Assembly: GCA_038322235.1 (NCBI GenBank)
Contig: JBBQFQ010000006.1
Location: forward strand, 1-64,000
DNA: 64,000 nucleotides
Origin: SZAS-18 sp038322235
GTDB lineage: Bacteria > Verrucomicrobiota > Verrucomicrobiia > Chthoniobacterales > SZAS-18
Direction: 5' to 3'
The position numbers were made by a program, and so were the translations under genes. This document shows positions 26,541-35,467 of this stretch, in pieces; positions within the stretch are counted from its first letter, which is position 1; each line of letters starts with the position of its first letter. The notes under the pieces were generated by a model. That model did not search any database. It worked only from the letters and a program-made list of their open reading frames with translations, and was not told where the DNA came from.

Positions 26541-28377
26541 AGACCACGCGCGTGACGCCAAGCGGTCCCGTGCCGGCCATCGTGGGGAGATCGAGCAGGT
26601 CGCTCTTCAACGCCCGTCCCCGCAGAAACGGAAGATGCGCCGCGGGGTCATCGCCGAACGGATGCTCGGCGATGCGGTAATAAAGTACGGCGCGCTGCCA
26701 GCGGGTTCGTCCGCCTTCCACGGCGTCGAGCAGCGCGGCCAGTTCCGTTTCATTGCGGTATTCCCGCAGGTTCCACACGCGCACGTCGGGGTCGAGTTCA
26801 TCCAGCGGGATCGCCTGACCAAATCCTCCGCGTTCGGGCGGCAGCATGGGCTCCGCGATGAGGTGGAGCGTTTCCCGCGGGGCCGGATCCGGATTTTCGA
26901 TGAGATGCCGCACGATCCCCGGGGGCTGGGCGTGCGGCAGGTTCCAGCGCGGTGCCATCTCGAAGTTTCGGCCGATGTTCTTCGCCGCGAACGTGGACCA
27001 CTCCGCCGCGAGAAATCCCGCCATGCTCAAGCCCGCGACGAGGTTCGCAACAAGGGGTCCGCGAATCACGTAACTCAAGCGCCGGTGGAACTCGAGGACA
27101 CCGGCGGCGACGAGCCAGAGCAAGGGGATCAGGAGCCGGCACTGCCATGAGTTGTCGCCGATGTAGAGGAAGCGAATGTCGATCGCGAGCGCGCCGGCCA
27201 GCGCCGCTAGCACCACGGCGGTCGCGGCCGACGATCGCACGCGGCGCACGGCCACCGCGATCCCCAGTACGAGCGCCGCGAGGGTCGGCCAGGCGAGATA
27301 CCGGCTGGGGATCCGCAGCACGCGCAACGCAATCTCGTCCGCGCCGACCGAGGAAAATGTTGCGCGAGCGTGCGGGATCTCCACGTCCAGCCGCCCCGCG
27401 ATCGAAGCGTGTCCCAGCGAGACGCTCCAGCCGACGAGCCCGCCCGCCACCAGCGCGAGCGCCGCCAGCGCGGCCGTTCGCCTCCAAAACTCGGCTGCCG
27501 GCATCGGCGCGGGTCGGAAGCGTTCGAAGAACGGCAGGCCGAGCGCGACAGCGACGAACATCAGATTCGCGTGGTAGTGCACCACCGCATAGAGCAGCAG
27601 CAGCAGTCCGAGCGCGAAGCGCCCCACGCCCCGGCGGTCATCCCATCCGGTGGCGATCAGGATCAGCCCGAGAGCGCCGATCAGGCACGTCGAATGCCAT
27701 TTCAGCGTCCGCAGGCACGGCACCATGATCGTCAGCGCGGCGAGAGGCAGGAGCAGCCACGGCAGGGGAAGCTGCAGCGGTCCGCTCGCGGATTGACTCC
27801 CGAAGAGCGCCAGGGTCCCGCCGATCACGACGGCGTAGATCACGATGTACATCCAGTGATAGACCAGCGGATCGGGTCCGAAGACGGCCACCAGCGGGAT
27901 CGCGATGTCTTTGAATCCGATGTTGTACGCGCGGAACTGCCACTTGAGGAATTCGCCGCCGCGGCCTTCCGCAAACGCGAGGTTTCCCGCTCGGGCGCCG
28001 TCAAGCGCCTCGCGCGCTTCGCCCGCGATCACCGGCGGCGAATACTCGATGTCGCGCTGGGCAAAGACGCAGAAGAGGCCCGCCGCCGTGACGAAGAGCA
28101 GCGCCAGCAGCACGCGACGCCGTCGCGTCGGCCCGGGAGACGAGGCCAGCTCCGCGCCTCCCGCGAGCGCCGCGATCGCGACGACCAGCGCGAGAATTCC
28201 CGCCCAGCTCCCGAAAGTCTTCGCTCCGCCCCCTTCGGCAAACGCGAGCAACCGGGGATAAAGCAGCGCGAAGGCGATCGGAAGCGCTCCGCAGAGCGCG
28301 GCCCGGCCGCGGCTGAGGCGGTGGGCGTCAGGCGCGGGTTCCGTCAGCATTTCGCCGCGTTGCGGAGCATCCGGCAT
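26524..28377 (-). CDS. Large polytopic membrane protein, possibly GT-C-type
   Basis: A 617-residue protein with roughly ten membrane helices in the first 430 residues and a soluble C-terminal domain of about 150 residues (ENPDPAPRETLHLIAEPMLP..., ELDPDVRVWNLREYRNETELAALLDAVEG). An acidic loop after helix 3 (ERG/AQRDIEYSPPVIAGEAREALDG) and the KWHSTCLIGALGLILIATGWDD segment recall bacterial GT-C glycosyltransferase-like proteins, but no signature is decisive. The start may be the ATG at 28377 or the one nine codons later. Function unknown; it may act on envelope polysaccharide. Confidence 0.75.
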   Translation of the reverse strand: MPDAPQRGEMLTEPAPDAHRLSRGRAALCGALPIAFALLYPRLLAFAEGGGAKTFGSWAGILALVVAIAALAGGAELASSPGPTRRRRVLLALLFVTAAGLFCVFAQRDIEYSPPVIAGEAREALDGARAGNLAFAEGRGGEFLKWQFRAYNIGFKDIAIPLVAVFGPDPLVYHWMYIVIYAVVIGGTLALFGSQSASGPLQLPLPWLLLPLAALTIMVPCLRTLKWHSTCLIGALGLILIATGWDDRRGVGRFALGLLLLLYAVVHYHANLMFVAVALGLPFFERFRPAPMPAAEFWRRTAALAALALVAGGLVGWSVSLGHASIAGRLDVEIPHARATFSSVGADEIALRVLRIPSRYLAWPTLAALVLGIAVAVRRVRSSAATAVVLAALAGALAIDIRFLYIGDNSWQCRLLIPLLWLVAAGVLEFHRRLSYVIRGPLVANLVAGLSMAGFLAAEWSTFAAKNIGRNFEMAPRWNLPHAQPPGIVRHLIENPDPAPRETLHLIAEPMLPPERGGFGQAIPLDELDPDVRVWNLREYRNETELAALLDAVEGGRTRWQRAVLYYRIAEHPFGDDPAAHLPFLRGRALKSDLLDLPTMAGTGPLGVTRVVFTRRY

Positions 28378-28421
28378 GCCCCCACTGGAGGTGTCAGGGG
28401 CGCGACGCTCAAGCCGCCGTT

Positions 28422-28751
28422 TCAGGGCCGCTGGAGGAATCGCACCTCGGCGCGGAGTTGTTCGACGTCGCGCAGGAGTTCCGCGAGGAAGCGAAGCCCG
28501 GCGAAATTCACGCCGTATTCCGAGCGAAGAAACTCCAGCCGCCGGACCTGGTGGATCGCCTCGTCGTCAAAGAGCGGCCGTTCCGGCGGGTGCTCGCGCA
28601 CGGTCTGCACGAGGCCGTGCTCGCAGTAGAGGGCGATGACGTGGTCCGGCGTGCGCGTGATCTGGACGACCACTTCCAGCGGGTAGAACTCGCTCGCGTC
28701 TTCACCGTCTCCAGGGATGGCCGGGGATTCGCCGGAGTCAGGGGCATTCAT
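28422..28751 (-). CDS. cbpM: CbpM-like chaperone modulator
   Basis: A 109-residue MerR-like protein (FYPLEVVVQITRTPDHVIALYCEHGLVQTV, then PLFDDEAIHQVRRLEFLRSEYGVNFAGLRFLAELLRDVEQLRAEVRFLQ). This is the CbpM pattern: a winged-helix-type domain that does not bind DNA but binds the J-domain of CbpA and blocks its partnership with DnaK. The ATG at 28751 overlaps the stop of the DnaJ-like gene by 4 bp (ATGA), the standard cbpA-cbpM arrangement, which supports the start and the name. Confidence 0.85.
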   Translation of the reverse strand: MNAPDSGESPAIPGDGEDASEFYPLEVVVQITRTPDHVIALYCEHGLVQTVREHPPERPLFDDEAIHQVRRLEFLRSEYGVNFAGLRFLAELLRDVEQLRAEVRFLQRP

Positions 28752-29743
28752 GCGCGCGCGGATTCGGTTCGGGGTTGAAACTTCGACGTCTCGCGCAGCT
28801 TTTCCCATAGCGCGCGCTCCTCCGCGTTCAGTTCCGTCGGCAGCAGGAGGTTTGCCACGACAAACAGATCCCCCCGTTCGCCCGTCCGGCCGACCGGGAG
28901 CCCGCGTCCGCGGACGCGCAGTTGCTGAGCGTTCTCGGTCCCCTCCGGGATGCGCACCTTGATCGCACCATCGAGACTCGGAACCACGATCTGCGCGCCG
29001 AGCACCGCTTCCCAGGGAGCAAGATCGAGATCGTGATAGAGATCGGAGCCGCGCACGCGGAAATCCGGATGCGGAGCGATCCGGACGCGGAGGAAGAGAT
29101 CGCCCGCCTCGCCGCCGCCGTGACCGGCAGCCCCCTGACCCGGAACGCGGATGCGCCGGCCTTCGGAGGCCCCGGCCGGAATGCGGACGGTGAATGTGTG
29201 CACGTCCTCGGCTCCCGTGCGCGAATCGACCGTCTGCAACGAGAGCTGGCGCATCGTCCCGTGCATCGCTTCCTCCAGAGTGACGAGGATGTCGCCTTCG
29301 ATGTCGCCGCCGCGGCGCGGTCCGGCCCGTCGCTGCGCCTGCTCGGGGTCCGGCGGAAAACCGTAGCTGCGGCTGGCGCCTCCGCTGAAGAACTGCTCGA
29401 AGAAATCGCTGAAACCCGTGGTTCCGCCGAAGTGATAATCCTGCTCCGCTCCTCCGCCGCCGGGTTGAGCGCGGCGCCTTCCGCCACCCGCCGCTCCCGG
29501 AAATCCACCGAACGATTCGCCGCCCGGTCCCATCTCGTCATACCGCTTCCGCTTCTCCGGATCGCTCAGAACATCGTAGGCTTCCCCGATTTCCTTGAAC
29601 TTCGCTTCGCCGGCTTTTTTATCCTTCGCGACGTCCGGATGGTGCTCCCGCGCGAGCTTGCGAAAGGCCTTGCGGATGTCCGCTTCGAGAGCGGTGCGGG
29701 GTACCCCGAGGGTCTGATAGTAGTCTTTGAAATCAACGGCCAT
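28748..29743 (-). CDS. cbpA: DnaJ-family co-chaperone CbpA
   Basis: A 331-residue class B J-protein. The J-domain is at residues 1-70 (MAVDFKDYYQTLGVPRTA..., HPD motif in REHHPDVAKDKKAGEAKFKEIGEAYDVLSDPEKRKRYDEMG). A long Gly/Phe-rich linker (about 71-140, including GFSDFFEQFFSGG) precedes two C-terminal client-binding domains (GGDIEGDILVTLEEAMHGT..., PHPDFRVRGSDLYHDLDLAPWEAVLGAQIVVPSLDG). No zinc-finger cysteines are present, as expected for CbpA. It would stimulate DnaK and may bind curved DNA. The ATG at 29743 was chosen from the J-domain start. Confidence 0.92.
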   Translation of the reverse strand: MAVDFKDYYQTLGVPRTALEADIRKAFRKLAREHHPDVAKDKKAGEAKFKEIGEAYDVLSDPEKRKRYDEMGPGGESFGGFPGAAGGGRRRAQPGGGGAEQDYHFGGTTGFSDFFEQFFSGGASRSYGFPPDPEQAQRRAGPRRGGDIEGDILVTLEEAMHGTMRQLSLQTVDSRTGAEDVHTFTVRIPAGASEGRRIRVPGQGAAGHGGGEAGDLFLRVRIAPHPDFRVRGSDLYHDLDLAPWEAVLGAQIVVPSLDGAIKVRIPEGTENAQQLRVRGRGLPVGRTGERGDLFVVANLLLPTELNAEERALWEKLRETSKFQPRTESARA

Positions 29744-29869
29744 GAAGGGCTTTGCGGGGAGGTGGTGGAACTGGTACGGGAGAGGAAAGCGGCGCGCCAC
29801 GCAAGGGCGCATCCGGTCCGCGATTTTGATTTCCACGCCCGACGGCGTTTGGTAGGATCTACCTTAGTT

Positions 29870-30814
29870 ATGAGAACGACCGCGCTCCGTCCCACCGCCT
29901 TTCGCCGAGTTCTCCCGCTCCTCCTTTGCGTCGGCGGGGCCGCCAGTGCGATGGCCGATACGCGCACGAGCGCGAATTACTCCATTCTGACCGAGGTGGC
30001 CGATGCCGGCGGTGGCCGTTCCAGCGGCGGTTCGTATTCGAATGTCGGCAGCGTCGGAGGAATCGCTGGCATCTCCTCCGTGGGCGCTCCCGCCGAGGTC
30101 GCAAAGTCGGGCTACGTCGGCCAGCTCTTCGAAGTCGTCGGCCTCACCCTCAGCTCGCCCTCCGCGATGGTCAATGAGCTCGCCACCATCCAGCTCGGCG
30201 CCTCGCAGTTGCTGGACGACGCGACGACGATTGCGCTTTCGCCCGGCGGCGTCACTTGGTCGGTCTCGAGCGGGCCGCTCACTTCCATCAACGCGAGCGG
30301 CCTCGCCACCGCGGCCGCCGTTTACCAGGATACCAGCGCCACCGCCCAGGGCATTTCCGGTGGGTTCACGGCGACGATCAACCTCACGGTGAAGGACATC
30401 TTCCCGGACAATTACGGCTCCTACGCCGGAGATGGGATCGATGATTCCTGGCAGGTCCAGTACTTCGGCCTCAACAATCCGAACGCCGCGCCGGGAGTGG
30501 ATTTCAGCGGCACCGGGCAGACAAATCTCTTCAAATTTGTCGCGGGCCTGAACCCGCTTGACCCCACCTCGCGTTTCCTCGTGCAGGCGCAGCCCGTGGC
30601 GGGCCAGCCGACGCAGCGGAAGGTCGTCTTTTCACCGCTCGTCTCGGGACGCACCTATACGGTCCAGTTCAATTTGAACATCGCGACCGGCGGCGGCACG
30701 TGGGCGACGCTTCCCGGGGCGACGTTCATTGATGCGGGCAACGTCCGGACGGTGACCGATCCGGGCGCGACCGATCCGAAGCGTTTCTATCGCGTGCAGA
30801 TCAGCAAGCCTTGA
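29870..30814 (+). CDS. Exported protein with Ca-binding-like GDGIDD motif
   Basis: A 314-residue protein with a signal peptide (MRTTALRPTAFRRVLPLLLCVGGAASAMA). The mature N-terminus TRTSANYSILTEVADAGGGRSSGGSYSNVGSVGG is typical of Verrucomicrobiota exported proteins. A beta-sandwich-like middle part follows, then DNYGSYAGDGIDDSWQVQYFGLNNPNAAP, a thrombospondin-type-3-like calcium loop, and a C-terminal beta domain ending DPKRFYRVQISKP. The last tail, with an F-Y-R-V motif, recurs in the exported protein at 51073. Binding partner and role are unknown. Confidence 0.75.
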   Translation: MRTTALRPTAFRRVLPLLLCVGGAASAMADTRTSANYSILTEVADAGGGRSSGGSYSNVGSVGGIAGISSVGAPAEVAKSGYVGQLFEVVGLTLSSPSAMVNELATIQLGASQLLDDATTIALSPGGVTWSVSSGPLTSINASGLATAAAVYQDTSATAQGISGGFTATINLTVKDIFPDNYGSYAGDGIDDSWQVQYFGLNNPNAAPGVDFSGTGQTNLFKFVAGLNPLDPTSRFLVQAQPVAGQPTQRKVVFSPLVSGRTYTVQFNLNIATGGGTWATLPGATFIDAGNVRTVTDPGATDPKRFYRVQISKP

Positions 30815-30890
30815 CGTCGACGCGTTCGCCAGATCTCTGTTCGGGGGAACACAAATATTTCTTGCATCCGGCCGACTGGCCTCGCAAAGT

Positions 30891-30908
30891 GTTCGCGTGA
30901 ACGCGAAC
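30891..30908. repeat. Perfect 7-bp-stem palindrome over a possible start codon
   Basis: GTTCGCG-TGAA-CGCGAAC is a perfect inverted repeat. It covers the GTG at 30897 that would start the next gene. It could be an operator, or a translational hairpin hiding the start. Confidence 0.45.
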
Positions 30909-31448
30909 ATTCTCCCGGACCCAGACCTGGTGGGCGGCCGGCGGACGTTGCGCGAGGAGTTCACGTCCCGGCGCCGAATCCTGCGGATCGAGGCCGGCCA
31001 CGGTTTCCCCCACCATTCGAGAGAACGGCGCGATCCGCCGGAGCGGATTGAACGCCTTGTACGCGTTGCGCCGTCGCAGTCGTCGGCGCGCGGTCCCGCC
31101 TCGCCGGTCCTCCCGGCTGGTTTTGTGCGGACCACGCGGCACGCGGTGGATCGGTTCATGGAGCGGGCTGGCTGCCCGAGCCTGGCCGAGGCGCGCGCCG
31201 CCCTTGGCGTGATGCTGCAGCGAAGTCTCCCGGTCCTTTTCTATCGGACCCGCAAGGGAACGATTCTCCTGTATCCGCCGCACCGCCTCGCGGGGCCGTG
31301 GCGGCTGCCGCTGGTGGAGAATCATCTCGTCACTGTCTCCGAGGTGCAGCCCGGCGAGGCTGTGCTCGCGCTCTCGCGGCGAAGGGCCGCGGCGGAGCGT
31401 CCTTCCCTTCCTTTCTTCCTTCCCCTTGGCCGCTTGGCCGCTGTCTGA
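30897..31448 (+). CDS. Hypothetical protein with RHAVDRFMERAG segment
   Basis: A frame of up to 183 residues. The first 75 residues are arginine-rich and of low protein character. From about residue 76 the sequence looks structured: FVRTTRHAVDRFMERAGCPSLAEARAALGVMLQRSLPVLFYRTRKGTILLYPPHRLAGPWRLPLVENHLVTVSEV. The true start may therefore lie downstream of the GTG at 30897. It is followed 15 bp later by another hypothetical gene, suggesting a two-gene unit. The family is not recognised. Confidence 0.5.
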   Translation: MNANILPDPDLVGGRRTLREEFTSRRRILRIEAGHGFPHHSRERRDPPERIERLVRVAPSQSSARGPASPVLPAGFVRTTRHAVDRFMERAGCPSLAEARAALGVMLQRSLPVLFYRTRKGTILLYPPHRLAGPWRLPLVENHLVTVSEVQPGEAVLALSRRRAAAERPSLPFFLPLGRLAAV

Positions 31449-31463
31449 ACCTGGAGATCACCC

Positions 31464-31862
31464 ATGAAAACGGAACTTGGTAATCGGCTCTGCCGCGAAA
31501 TTCGCTCCTGCGCCGGCCTGTCGGACGCGCTCGAGGCGGGCGAACTCGCCCGTCGCGTCCGGCTCGGGGTCAATGGCGAACGGGAAATTCACGCCGCAAT
31601 CCGCGCCGAATCCTGTCTGTGGGATTTCGTCGTCTGCACCGCGCCCGGCGGTGATTATTTCCGCGCGGAGACCTTCACGGAGCTCGAGACCTATCCGAAC
31701 TGGCTGCTGGAACTGCGCGATCAGGTCCCCGGCGCCGTGAGGGATCTCCGCGAAACCGCCGCCCGGCACGGGTATGGCCTGAGCGAGGCCCGCCCGCGAG
31801 CCGAGCGGTGCTTTGTTCCGGACGGCGCACCGTCGCGCACGCTCGTGCCGCACTCACCGTAG
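31464..31862 (+). CDS. Hypothetical protein
   Basis: A 132-residue protein starting MKTELGNRLCREIRSCAGLSDALEAGELARRV. A GGAG ribosome-binding site lies upstream at suitable distance (CCTGGAGATCACCC-ATG). The middle part LWDFVVCTAPGGDYFRAETFTELETYPNWLLELRDQVPGAV has good protein character. The C-terminal 25 residues are less so. It is probably co-transcribed with the preceding gene. No family is recognised. Confidence 0.55.
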   Translation: MKTELGNRLCREIRSCAGLSDALEAGELARRVRLGVNGEREIHAAIRAESCLWDFVVCTAPGGDYFRAETFTELETYPNWLLELRDQVPGAVRDLRETAARHGYGLSEARPRAERCFVPDGAPSRTLVPHSP

Positions 31863-31905
31863 CGGCCGCGACGAGCAACGACGGCGCGAAACGCATCACC
31901 CCCAG

Positions 31906-33204
31906 TCACGCGGAAAGGTCCGGCTGGGCGGGAGGGAGGGTTTTTGAAAGTTGAGTTTTTGGGTCGGAGGGCGACCCGCTCAAGGCCGGGTCGCTCTCCC
32001 ACATCCCCGCGTTTCTCAGCCAAGCGACCGAGAAGGCGATGAAAACCAGAGCCGCCAAAGGCTGGCAAGAGAGGAGAAAGGGATTCTGCGTGCGGGCGAT
32101 GAGATGAACCCGGACGACGCCGAGGAGCAGCAAAGCAAAGGCGGTCACGGCAATCACCTTCGTCGGCGGGGGCAGGCGAAACGCGAAGGCCTGCACCAGT
32201 CCGATGCACACGAGGGGTGCGAGCAGAAGGTACGTGGCGTCTTCCGTGGACGGGCCGAGCACTACCATCCAAAGCGTCGCGAAGACGAAGAGCCCGCCGA
32301 TCAATCGCTGGTGTTTCCATCCACGACTCCGGGCCACCCAGCAGAAGACGGCGATGGCGCCTCCACCGATGACTTCGAGGATCCGATAATGGTTCTGGTT
32401 GAGCGGGAGGCCTCCCAGGCGCACCACGAGGAACCAGAGGTCCAGCGGCGCTTGGTTGATGCTGTAGACGAGCCGGTTGTCCGCCGCCCTCGTCTCAAAC
32501 CACGATCGGTACTCCGTGGCCACGTAATCGGAATGTTGCAGGGCGAAGGGCAGGAGGCCGAGCAGGACCAGGACGGCCAGGAGGCGCCAGATGGTGCGTC
32601 GAGGCGAGACCACGCAGTACAACATCCCCACCGCCAAAGGATAAATCTTGAAGTAGGCGGCAATCCCGATGGTGAGAGTCGCGACGTTCCAGTGCTGGCG
32701 AGTGGCCGCCGTCACCGACACCAGCATCAGCGCGAGCACCAACGGATTCGCCTGTCCGCGATCCAGGTTACCGATCGAAAACGGCAGCAGGGCGAGGAAG
32801 ACAAAAGCGCGGTTTCGCGGCGCCACGGTGGAGAAAGGACCCTTGTCCAGCGCGTAGGCCACGCTCCCCAGCAGCACGCCGATCGAGAGCGCCCGCCAGA
32901 TGAAATTGGCGTGTGGTTCCGGTAAGAAGGCGAACAGGCTATAAAAGGCCGCGACGATCGGGCTGTAGATGAAGCCGCCCCAGGCTCCGAGGTAGAGGGG
33001 TTCGCCGGCGATCCACTGGCGGCCGGCTAGGAAATAGCAGCCAAAATTTGCCTGCCGATAGGGCTGGCGGATCACGACATACAAAATGCCGGCAGTCGCC
33101 AGCACCCAGGCGATGGCGGCCAGGCGGTTCGCCGGAGAGCTTGAGAGGCTGCTCCATCCAGAAGCGACCCATCCACGGGCGCGACCGAGAGTCTTTTGAG
33201 GCAT
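31906..33204 (-). CDS. GT87-family membrane glycosyltransferase
   Basis: A 432-residue polytopic protein resembling GT87 (DUF2029) polyprenol-phosphate-mannose transferases. After helix 1 comes NFGCYFLAGRQWIAGEPLYLGAWGGFIYSPIVAAFYSLFAFLP, whose order D/C-x-x-x-A-G-x-x-x-x-x-G-x-P-L-Y and Y-x-P is the family's first loop. Later GNLDRGQANPLVLALMLVSVTAA and AAYFKIYPLAVGMLYCVVSPRRTIWRLLAVL (the K-x-Y-P motif) also match. It would transfer a sugar from a lipid carrier on the periplasmic side. It is divergent from a GT9 gene, so an envelope glycan role is likely. Confidence 0.8.
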   Translation of the reverse strand: MPQKTLGRARGWVASGWSSLSSSPANRLAAIAWVLATAGILYVVIRQPYRQANFGCYFLAGRQWIAGEPLYLGAWGGFIYSPIVAAFYSLFAFLPEPHANFIWRALSIGVLLGSVAYALDKGPFSTVAPRNRAFVFLALLPFSIGNLDRGQANPLVLALMLVSVTAATRQHWNVATLTIGIAAYFKIYPLAVGMLYCVVSPRRTIWRLLAVLVLLGLLPFALQHSDYVATEYRSWFETRAADNRLVYSINQAPLDLWFLVVRLGGLPLNQNHYRILEVIGGGAIAVFCWVARSRGWKHQRLIGGLFVFATLWMVVLGPSTEDATYLLLAPLVCIGLVQAFAFRLPPPTKVIAVTAFALLLLGVVRVHLIARTQNPFLLSCQPLAALVFIAFSVAWLRNAGMWESDPALSGSPSDPKTQLSKTLPPAQPDLSA

Positions 33205-33377
33205 CGGCGGGTTAAGGTGACGGTTGGTCGGATTTTTGAGCTGGAGCAGCTTCGCGCCCGCGCGATCCGTTCGCCGGGCTGATTGCTCCGAGATGAAGGG
33301 GGCAATTCTGGAACTCGCACGCGCTAAGTTCCACCCAAACCTTTTGATCGGCAGCGGAACCTGCCCAAGGTCGAACC

Positions 33378-34652
33378 ATGCGAGATGGAAATCCCGTGGG
33401 TCTGCCCTTACGAGTGGACGTATTGCAAAAAGCCGACCGGTGGGTGTTCTCGCTGGTCTGCTTCCTGTTCTCCGTTTTGAGGAAGGTGCTCCCCGGGCGC
33501 ATCCCGCCGGGAGAGTCCCCGCGTCCGCGATCCATCATTTTCGTCAAGCTCGCCGAGCAGGGCTCGACCGTGCTGGCGAGTCAGGCGATCTGCAACGCCG
33601 TGGATTGGGTCGGGCGCGAGAATGTGTACTTTTTGGTCTTCGAGGAGAATCGGTTCATCCTCGACGTCATGGGATTGGTCCCGCCCGAAAACGTGTTCAC
33701 GGTGCCCACCACTTCGATGCCCGCGATGGCGATCGGCACGCTGGCCGCGCTGCGCCAGATCCGGCGCAAGAAAATCGATGCCGCCATCGACCTCGAATTT
33801 TTCGCGCGCTTCTCCGCCGCCATCACGTGGCTGACGGGCGCACGTTGGAGGGCGGGGCTGCACAATTTTTTCGCGGAGGGACCCTACCGGGGAGACCTCT
33901 TTACCCACCGCATCAGCTACAACGCGCACATTCACACCAGCCGGCTGTTTGACGTGATGGTGGAGGCGCTCCGCCTGCCGGCCTCCCAGTTGCCCACTTT
34001 CAAGGAGGACGTGTGTCGGTTTCCGGAGGCCCAACCGTTGTTCGCCCCGACCGAAGGCGAACGGGCAAAGGTGCAGGCGCTCTTGCGCGAGAGGACCGGT
34101 GGCTTGAGCGGCCGGCTGGTCCTGTTGAACGCGAACGCCTCCGACCTGCTGCCGCTACGTCGCTGGCCGACCGAGTCATACGAGAAGTTGGCCCACCGGT
34201 TACTGGACGAGATCCCGGGAGTGTTTGTGGCCTTCACCGGCGCGCCCGCCGAAGCGGAGGCGGCGGAAAAGGTCGTCGCGACGATCGCTCATCCGCGCTG
34301 CTTTTCACTGGCTGGTGCCACGACCTTGCGCGAGCTGCTGGTGCTCTTTTCCCTGAGCGATGTGCTGGTCACCAATGACAGCGGACCGGCGCATTTCGCC
34401 AGCCTGACGAGTGTACGGGTGGTGACGCTCTTCGGACCGGAAACGCCTGTTCTGTTCGCGGCCCGCACCTCGCGGAACAAGGTGATCACCTCGCACCTCC
34501 CGTGCAGCCCGTGTGTGAACGCATTCAACAATCGTCAGACCGCGTGCCGCGATAATCAGTGTATGAAAACCATTCAGGTCGGCCAGGTGTTTGAGGCGAT
34601 TTCCGAAGGCCTCTCCGATCGCGCCAAGGACGAAGTCGTTCGCCCGCCCTGA
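33378..34652 (+). CDS. Glycosyltransferase family 9 (heptosyltransferase-like)
   Basis: A 424-residue cytosolic GT-B enzyme of family 9. The N-terminal half begins PRSIIFVKLAEQGSTVLASQAICNAVDWVG and the C-terminal half contains LVLLNANASDLLPLRRWPTESYEKLAHRLLDEIPGVFVAFTGAPAEAEAAEKVV and LVLFSLSDVLVTNDSGPAHFASLTSVRVVTLFGPETP, the D-S-G-P-x-H nucleotide-sugar site. A cysteine-rich tail (HLPCSPCVNAFNNRQTACRDNQCMKTI) occurs in many heptosyltransferases. It probably builds LPS core or another surface glycan. Confidence 0.88.
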   Translation: MRDGNPVGLPLRVDVLQKADRWVFSLVCFLFSVLRKVLPGRIPPGESPRPRSIIFVKLAEQGSTVLASQAICNAVDWVGRENVYFLVFEENRFILDVMGLVPPENVFTVPTTSMPAMAIGTLAALRQIRRKKIDAAIDLEFFARFSAAITWLTGARWRAGLHNFFAEGPYRGDLFTHRISYNAHIHTSRLFDVMVEALRLPASQLPTFKEDVCRFPEAQPLFAPTEGERAKVQALLRERTGGLSGRLVLLNANASDLLPLRRWPTESYEKLAHRLLDEIPGVFVAFTGAPAEAEAAEKVVATIAHPRCFSLAGATTLRELLVLFSLSDVLVTNDSGPAHFASLTSVRVVTLFGPETPVLFAARTSRNKVITSHLPCSPCVNAFNNRQTACRDNQCMKTIQVGQVFEAISEGLSDRAKDEVVRPP

Positions 34653-34836
34653 GCTGAAATGAGGTTTTCTGTGTCGGCGTTGTTGGGCTCGAGCGACGCG
34701 TTGGGGCCGAGCGATTGGCGAACGATCGGACGCGCTGCCTCCGAGTCGGTGCAGGTGAGCAGGCTGGCGCGGCGGTCGCAGGGCGCCAGCTCGGGGTCAT
34801 GAATCAATCTCGGCAGCGGAGGCCGATGTACAGGCT

Positions 34837-35406
34837 TTGGGAATCCGGAATGCGCCCCGTTCATCCTGGCTGGCGGGCGCAAAAAAGGCGGCTTCCTCCG
34901 CCGTCCTCCCGGCCGCTGGTCTCCCACACGCGGTGGTCGGCGGGAACGCCGTTGCGCTCTGGGTGGCGTCGGTGGACGAAAGCGCGGTTCGAAACACCTG
35001 TGACGTGGACATCATGATCCACCGGGCAGACCTGCCGCGGGTTCGTGCGACGATGGAAGGTGCCGAATTCCATTTTCGGCACAGCTCCGGAATCGATAGG
35101 TTCCTCGAATCAACGGACGGGAAAGCGCGGGATGCGGTGGGCATTCTTTACGCCGATGAGCCCGCCAAGTCCGGTGCGGAAGCCAACCCGCCCCTCGCTT
35201 CCGTGGAATTTGATCGAGTCCCCGTTCTCGTCCTGGGGTCTCTTGTCGCGATGAAGCTCGCCGCGTGGAGGCCGAGAGATCAGATGCATCTGACGGATCT
35301 GCTGGATGTCGGCCTAATCGGCCCGGATGTGCTTGAGCGCCTCCCGGAGCCGCACAGAGGTTGCGGGCGTGAGATCATCGCGCGGCAAGCCGAGGAGCCG
35401 CGGTAG
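34837..35406 (+). CDS. Nucleotidyltransferase-like protein, possibly degraded at its N-terminus
   Basis: The core is clear: GLPHAVVGGNAVALWVASVDESAVRNTCDVDIMIHRADLPRV contains the G-G-x-A and D-x-D pattern of the nucleotidyltransferase fold (DUF6036/AbiEii-like), and VPVLVLGSLVAMKLAAWRPRDQMHLTDLLDVGLIG is the typical C-terminal half. The first 30 residues do not look like the expected helix, and the only in-frame start is a TTG at 34837; the same frame is open to the left without an ATG. The gene may have lost its normal start by mutation or use a rare start codon. No partner toxin or antitoxin gene adjoins it. Confidence 0.55.
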   Translation: MGIRNAPRSSWLAGAKKAASSAVLPAAGLPHAVVGGNAVALWVASVDESAVRNTCDVDIMIHRADLPRVRATMEGAEFHFRHSSGIDRFLESTDGKARDAVGILYADEPAKSGAEANPPLASVEFDRVPVLVLGSLVAMKLAAWRPRDQMHLTDLLDVGLIGPDVLERLPEPHRGCGREIIARQAEEPR

Positions 35407-35467
35407 CGTTGGGGCCTTGCTTCGGCCGGGGTCACGGCACGCGCCACCCGACGTTCCGCTGCCTCGT

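Noticed and set aside
27370..28629. Plus-strand frame opposite the polytopic membrane protein and cbpM
   Set aside because: Charged, low-complexity translation typical of antisense of a hydrophobic protein.
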